From positions 1 through 8,436 of the forward strand of contig NZ_JAIVFR010000235.1 of the NCBI RefSeq assembly GCF_020829685.1: a stretch of 8,436 nt of DNA, given 5' to 3'. Each line of letters begins with the position of its first letter. Position 1 is the first letter of the stretch. Positions 6,763-8,436 of this stretch are shown in pieces. A model generated the notes under the pieces. The model ran no database searches. It was given only the letters and a program-made list of their open reading frames with translations, and was not told the DNA's origin. This DNA comes from Nostoc sp. CHAB 5715 (GTDB lineage Bacteria > Cyanobacteriota > Cyanobacteriia > Cyanobacteriales > Nostocaceae). A program made the translations under genes and the position numbers.

Positions 6763-7326
6763 ATGAAGCTGTATCGATATATTTATTTAGCGATCGCTGT
6801 TATTCTTCTTGCATCTTGTGAATCAACAAATATTCCACCAAAGTCACAACCCGATGCCATTCAAGCAACCCCATTGCAAAAAGTTGTGACGCTGGATAAT
6901 AATTTTAAGATAGCAAGCAGTCAAACTGTTTATATTCCTGTTTATTCTCATATCTATCATCACAATCGGCAGGAGATTTTCGAGTTAGCAGCTACGCTCA
7001 GTATTCGGAATACAGACTTGACTAATCCGATCGTCATTACTTCTGTGCGCTACTATAACTCAGAAGGGAAACTAGTTAAACAGTATTTAGAGCGCCCTAT
7101 TCAACTTGATGCACTGGCTTCTACAGATTTTTTTATCAATAGAAATGATACCAGTGGAGGTTTAGGCGCAAACTTTATTGTCGAGTGGGTAGCCCAAACA
7201 GAAATATCCGAACCGATAGTGGAAGCAGTCATGATTGGTACTGACTTTCAACAAGGAATTTCTTTTATCAGTCCTGGTAGGGTAATTAAAAGTCAAAATA
7301 ACTATAAGCGATCGCCTTTAAAATAA
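6763..7326 (+). CDS. DUF3124 family lipoprotein
   Basis: A 187-residue protein with a classical lipoprotein signal: K-L-Y-R at the start, a hydrophobic stretch, then the lipobox L-A-S-C with the modified cysteine at residue 19. It should therefore be membrane-anchored on the periplasmic side. The body matches the DUF3124 pattern: V-Y-I-P-V-Y-S-H-I-Y (57-66), A-A-T-L-S-I-R-N-T-D (77-86), I-T-S-V-R-Y-Y-N-S-E-G-K-L (93-105), G-G-L-G-A-N-F-I-V-E-W (132-142), and E-A-V-M-I-G-T (155-161). The function of the family is unknown. I chose ATG 6763 over the TTG at 6760 immediately before it, since the ATG gives the normal signal peptide. The stop codon overlaps the first unit of an AATTCGT tandem repeat, and a HIP1 octamer lies in the last codons. 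Confidence 0.85.
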   Translation: MKLYRYIYLAIAVILLASCESTNIPPKSQPDAIQATPLQKVVTLDNNFKIASSQTVYIPVYSHIYHHNRQEIFELAATLSIRNTDLTNPIVITSVRYYNSEGKLVKQYLERPIQLDALASTDFFINRNDTSGGLGANFIVEWVAQTEISEPIVEAVMIGTDFQQGISFISPGRVIKSQNNYKRSPLK

Positions 7327-7356
7327 TTCGTAATTCGTAATTCGTAATTCGTAATT
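7325..7356. repeat. AATTCGT tandem heptamer, four copies plus a partial
   Basis: Four perfect units (7325-7352) are followed by AATT. The array begins within the stop codon of the DUF3124 gene. It is the same heptamer as at 2841-2857 and resembles cyanobacterial STRRs. Confidence 0.85.
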
Positions 7357-7377
7357 AAGTTTTTCCTCGTTTCCTTG

Positions 7378-7398
7378 TTCCCATGCTCCGTATGGGAA
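7378..7398. repeat. Inverted repeat, hairpin 1
   Basis: TTCCCAT (7378-7384) and ATGGGAA (7392-7398) form a perfect 7-bp stem with a 7-base loop. It resembles the TTCCCATGCTC...ATGGGAA hairpin elements that I recall as common between genes in Nostoc-type genomes. It may also serve as a bidirectional transcription stop between the convergent genes, but no T-run follows. Confidence 0.6.
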
Positions 7399-7405
7399 TG
7401 CATTC

Positions 7406-7424
7406 ATTGAGTCAGAGACTCAAT
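7406..7424. repeat. Inverted repeat, hairpin 2
   Basis: ATTGAGT (7406-7412) and ACTCAAT (7418-7424) form a perfect 7-bp stem with the loop CAGAG. It lies 7 bases after hairpin 1, and the two probably belong to one composite interspersed element. Confidence 0.6.
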
Positions 7425-7456
7425 ATCTAACTAGAGGCAGCAGATTCTAATCAGCC

Positions 7457-7506
7457 AAAGCTCAAAGGTTCACTCACGAAGCTCAAAGGTTCATCGACAA
7501 AGCTCA
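7457..7506. repeat. 21-bp imperfect tandem repeat
   Basis: Units start at 7457, 7478 and 7499. Each of the first two contains AAGCTCAAAGGTTCA and differs mostly in its last six bases. The third is cut after AAAGCTCA, exactly where the left direct repeat of the neighbouring MITE-like element begins. Confidence 0.7.
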
Positions 7507-7638
7507 GACTATCCCCAATACTGTTCGGTTAAGCATTTCTAACTTGGAATTGGGTTTTGGGAAAAGGTTACTGGGTTTGGGTTAAAGGTTTTTCTTTCCC
7601 CTTTCCCCCTTAACCGAAAGGTATTGAGACTATCCCCA
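7506..7638. mobile_element. Candidate MITE with inverted ends and flanking direct repeats
   Basis: The arms 7516-7533 (CAATACTGTTCGGTTAAG) and 7609-7626 are inverted repeats matching at 16 of 18 positions, 75 bases apart. They are flanked by a perfect 12-bp direct repeat, AGACTATCCCCA, at 7506-7517 and 7627-7638. The interior has no open frame and shows strong strand asymmetry: GT/GA-rich from 7540 to 7590, then CT-rich to 7608. Terminal inverted repeats, short length and a duplicated flank fit a non-autonomous transposable element. The direct repeat overlaps the left arm by two bases, so the exact ends are uncertain. Confidence 0.55.
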
Positions 7639-7650
7639 GTCCCCACATCC

Positions 7651-8436
7651 CTAATCATCTTCTAATTTCAACAATTGTTCATCAAGAGCTTGTATCCGCC
7701 CGCGCACAATTTCTTCTGAGAGAATTCGCTTCCGCATTGCCTCATTGAGCGCTCCTTTTTCTGCCAGGAGTAAACGCCGGCGAATGGCATCAAGTTTACT
7801 GCTGTTGCCACTTCTGCCTTCCAACTCATCAGGACGACGATTATAAAGTTGCCGCAGTGTCTTTTCTGCACCAGCAATTCGCACCTGATAAGCTGAACGC
7901 ATCTCTTCATAAACGGCTTTTGGTAAGACCCCTGATTTCAACAGACTATCTAATTCATCTTGTGCTGCTTTACCCGTCATCAACTGGGCTTGCAATTCTT
8001 CAACCTGTTGTTGAGCTTCTGAAAATTTAGATAATTTTAAGCGTTTTACCACCCAAGGCAAACTTAAACCCTGTCCCACTAACGACACCAGCACACAGCC
8101 GAAGACTATAGCTATCAGAACTTCTCGCCCTGGCAGTGTGGTAGGTAAGCTCAACGCCAGAGCCATTGAGAGTGAACCTTTGATGTTGCCTAAAAACAGT
8201 AAATGTTGCCAGCCTAGCGGAATTGGGCGGTCAATCCACCGAACGCCTGCTAGTAGAGGATAGACTGTAAGAACTCGCCCGACTTGATAAGCCAAAACTG
8301 CAAGTAGAATTGCAGGTAAAGTTTTCCACAGCGTTACCAAGTTTATTTGTACACCAATCAACAGAAAAATAAAAGTGTTGACGGTAAAACTGGCATATTC
8401 CCAAAAACTCAACAAGGTGATGCGACTAGAAGCAGA
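7651..8436 (-). CDS. CPA1-type Na+/H+ antiporter, C-terminal half (5' end beyond window)
   Basis: The minus-strand frame is open from the right edge to the TAG at 7651-7653, giving 261 visible codons; cyanobacterial relatives have about 500 or more. The TTG at 8415-8413 is internal, because family sequence (S-S-R-I-T) continues upstream. Visible hallmarks are F-W-E-Y-A-S-F followed by N-T-F-I-F-L-L-I-G (a transmembrane helix of the exchanger domain) and G-N-I-K-G-S-L-S-M-A-L-A-L-S-L-P (about visible residues 83-98), the counterpart of the conserved (L/I)(R/K)G-alanine-rich helix of CPA1 exchangers. Another hydrophobic helix precedes W-V-V-K-R-L-K-L. A charged cytosolic tail of about 130 residues, with heptad-like Glu/Leu/Gln stretches, makes up the C-terminus. 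The protein should exchange Na+ (or K+) for H+ across a membrane. It is convergent with the DUF3124 gene. Confidence 0.85.
   Translation of the reverse strand, partial: SASSRITLLSFWEYASFTVNTFIFLLIGVQINLVTLWKTLPAILLAVLAYQVGRVLTVYPLLAGVRWIDRPIPLGWQHLLFLGNIKGSLSMALALSLPTTLPGREVLIAIVFGCVLVSLVGQGLSLPWVVKRLKLSKFSEAQQQVEELQAQLMTGKAAQDELDSLLKSGVLPKAVYEEMRSAYQVRIAGAEKTLRQLYNRRPDELEGRSGNSSKLDAIRRRLLLAEKGALNEAMRKRILSEEIVRGRIQALDEQLLKLEDD

Larger units (their letters stand above)
7327..7650. other. Repeat-dense intergenic region between convergent genes
   Basis: These 324 bases separate the DUF3124 gene (+) from the antiporter gene (-). No open frame is convincing. In order they hold AATTCGT repeats, two short hairpins (7378-7398 and 7406-7424), a 21-bp tandem repeat (7457-7506), and a MITE-like inverted-repeat element flanked by 12-bp direct repeats (7506-7638). 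The region looks like a landing zone for small repeats. Confidence 0.7.

Noticed and set aside
7325..7506. CRISPR array
   Set aside because: Units are 7 or 21 bases in direct tandem without unique spacers of uniform length, and no cas genes are present.

Overview
The window comes from a cyanobacterium, most likely a filamentous Nostoc/Anabaena/Calothrix-type organism. Ten copies of the HIP1 octamer GCGATCGC are present, along with AATTCGT heptamer runs and a TAGAGACGTTGCA palindrome of the kind scattered through those genomes. The protein families (Uma2, DUF3124, SCPU-type secreted proteins) fit the same group. The genus is inferred, not proven.

Layout: (1) 1-483 is the 3' part of an Uma2-family (PD-(D/E)XK fold) gene cut by the left edge. 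(2) 484-811 is non-coding and holds a degraded interspersed repeat. (3) 812-5596 is a compact chaperone-usher type cluster on the + strand: two small secreted SCPU/CsuA/B-like pilin candidates, a PapD-like chaperone, and an 878-residue usher-like outer-membrane protein. A strong hairpin terminator lies between pilins and chaperone, and a perfect 27-bp palindrome between chaperone and usher. (4) 5623-5868 is the C-terminal remnant of a bile acid:sodium symporter (SBF/ASBT family) gene, starting 26 bases after the usher stop. (5) 5997-6674 encodes a single-unit RCK (TrkA-N + TrkA-C) protein. (6) 6763-7326 encodes a DUF3124 lipoprotein. (7) 7327-7650 is a repeat-dense intergenic stretch with AATTCGT tandem repeats, two hairpins, a 21-bp tandem repeat and a MITE-like inverted-repeat element with 12-bp flanking direct repeats. 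(8) 7651-8436, minus strand, is the C-terminal half of a CPA1-type Na+/H+ antiporter running off the right edge.

How the genes work together: the pilin candidates are predicted to be exported to the periplasm, held by the chaperone through donor-strand complementation, and polymerised through the usher into a surface fibre of the archaic (Csu-like) type. No separate tip adhesin is recognisable, although pilin 1 is unusual in having lost both conserved cysteines. The right part of the window is a loose ion-transport neighbourhood: an RCK regulator, an antiporter and the broken symporter.
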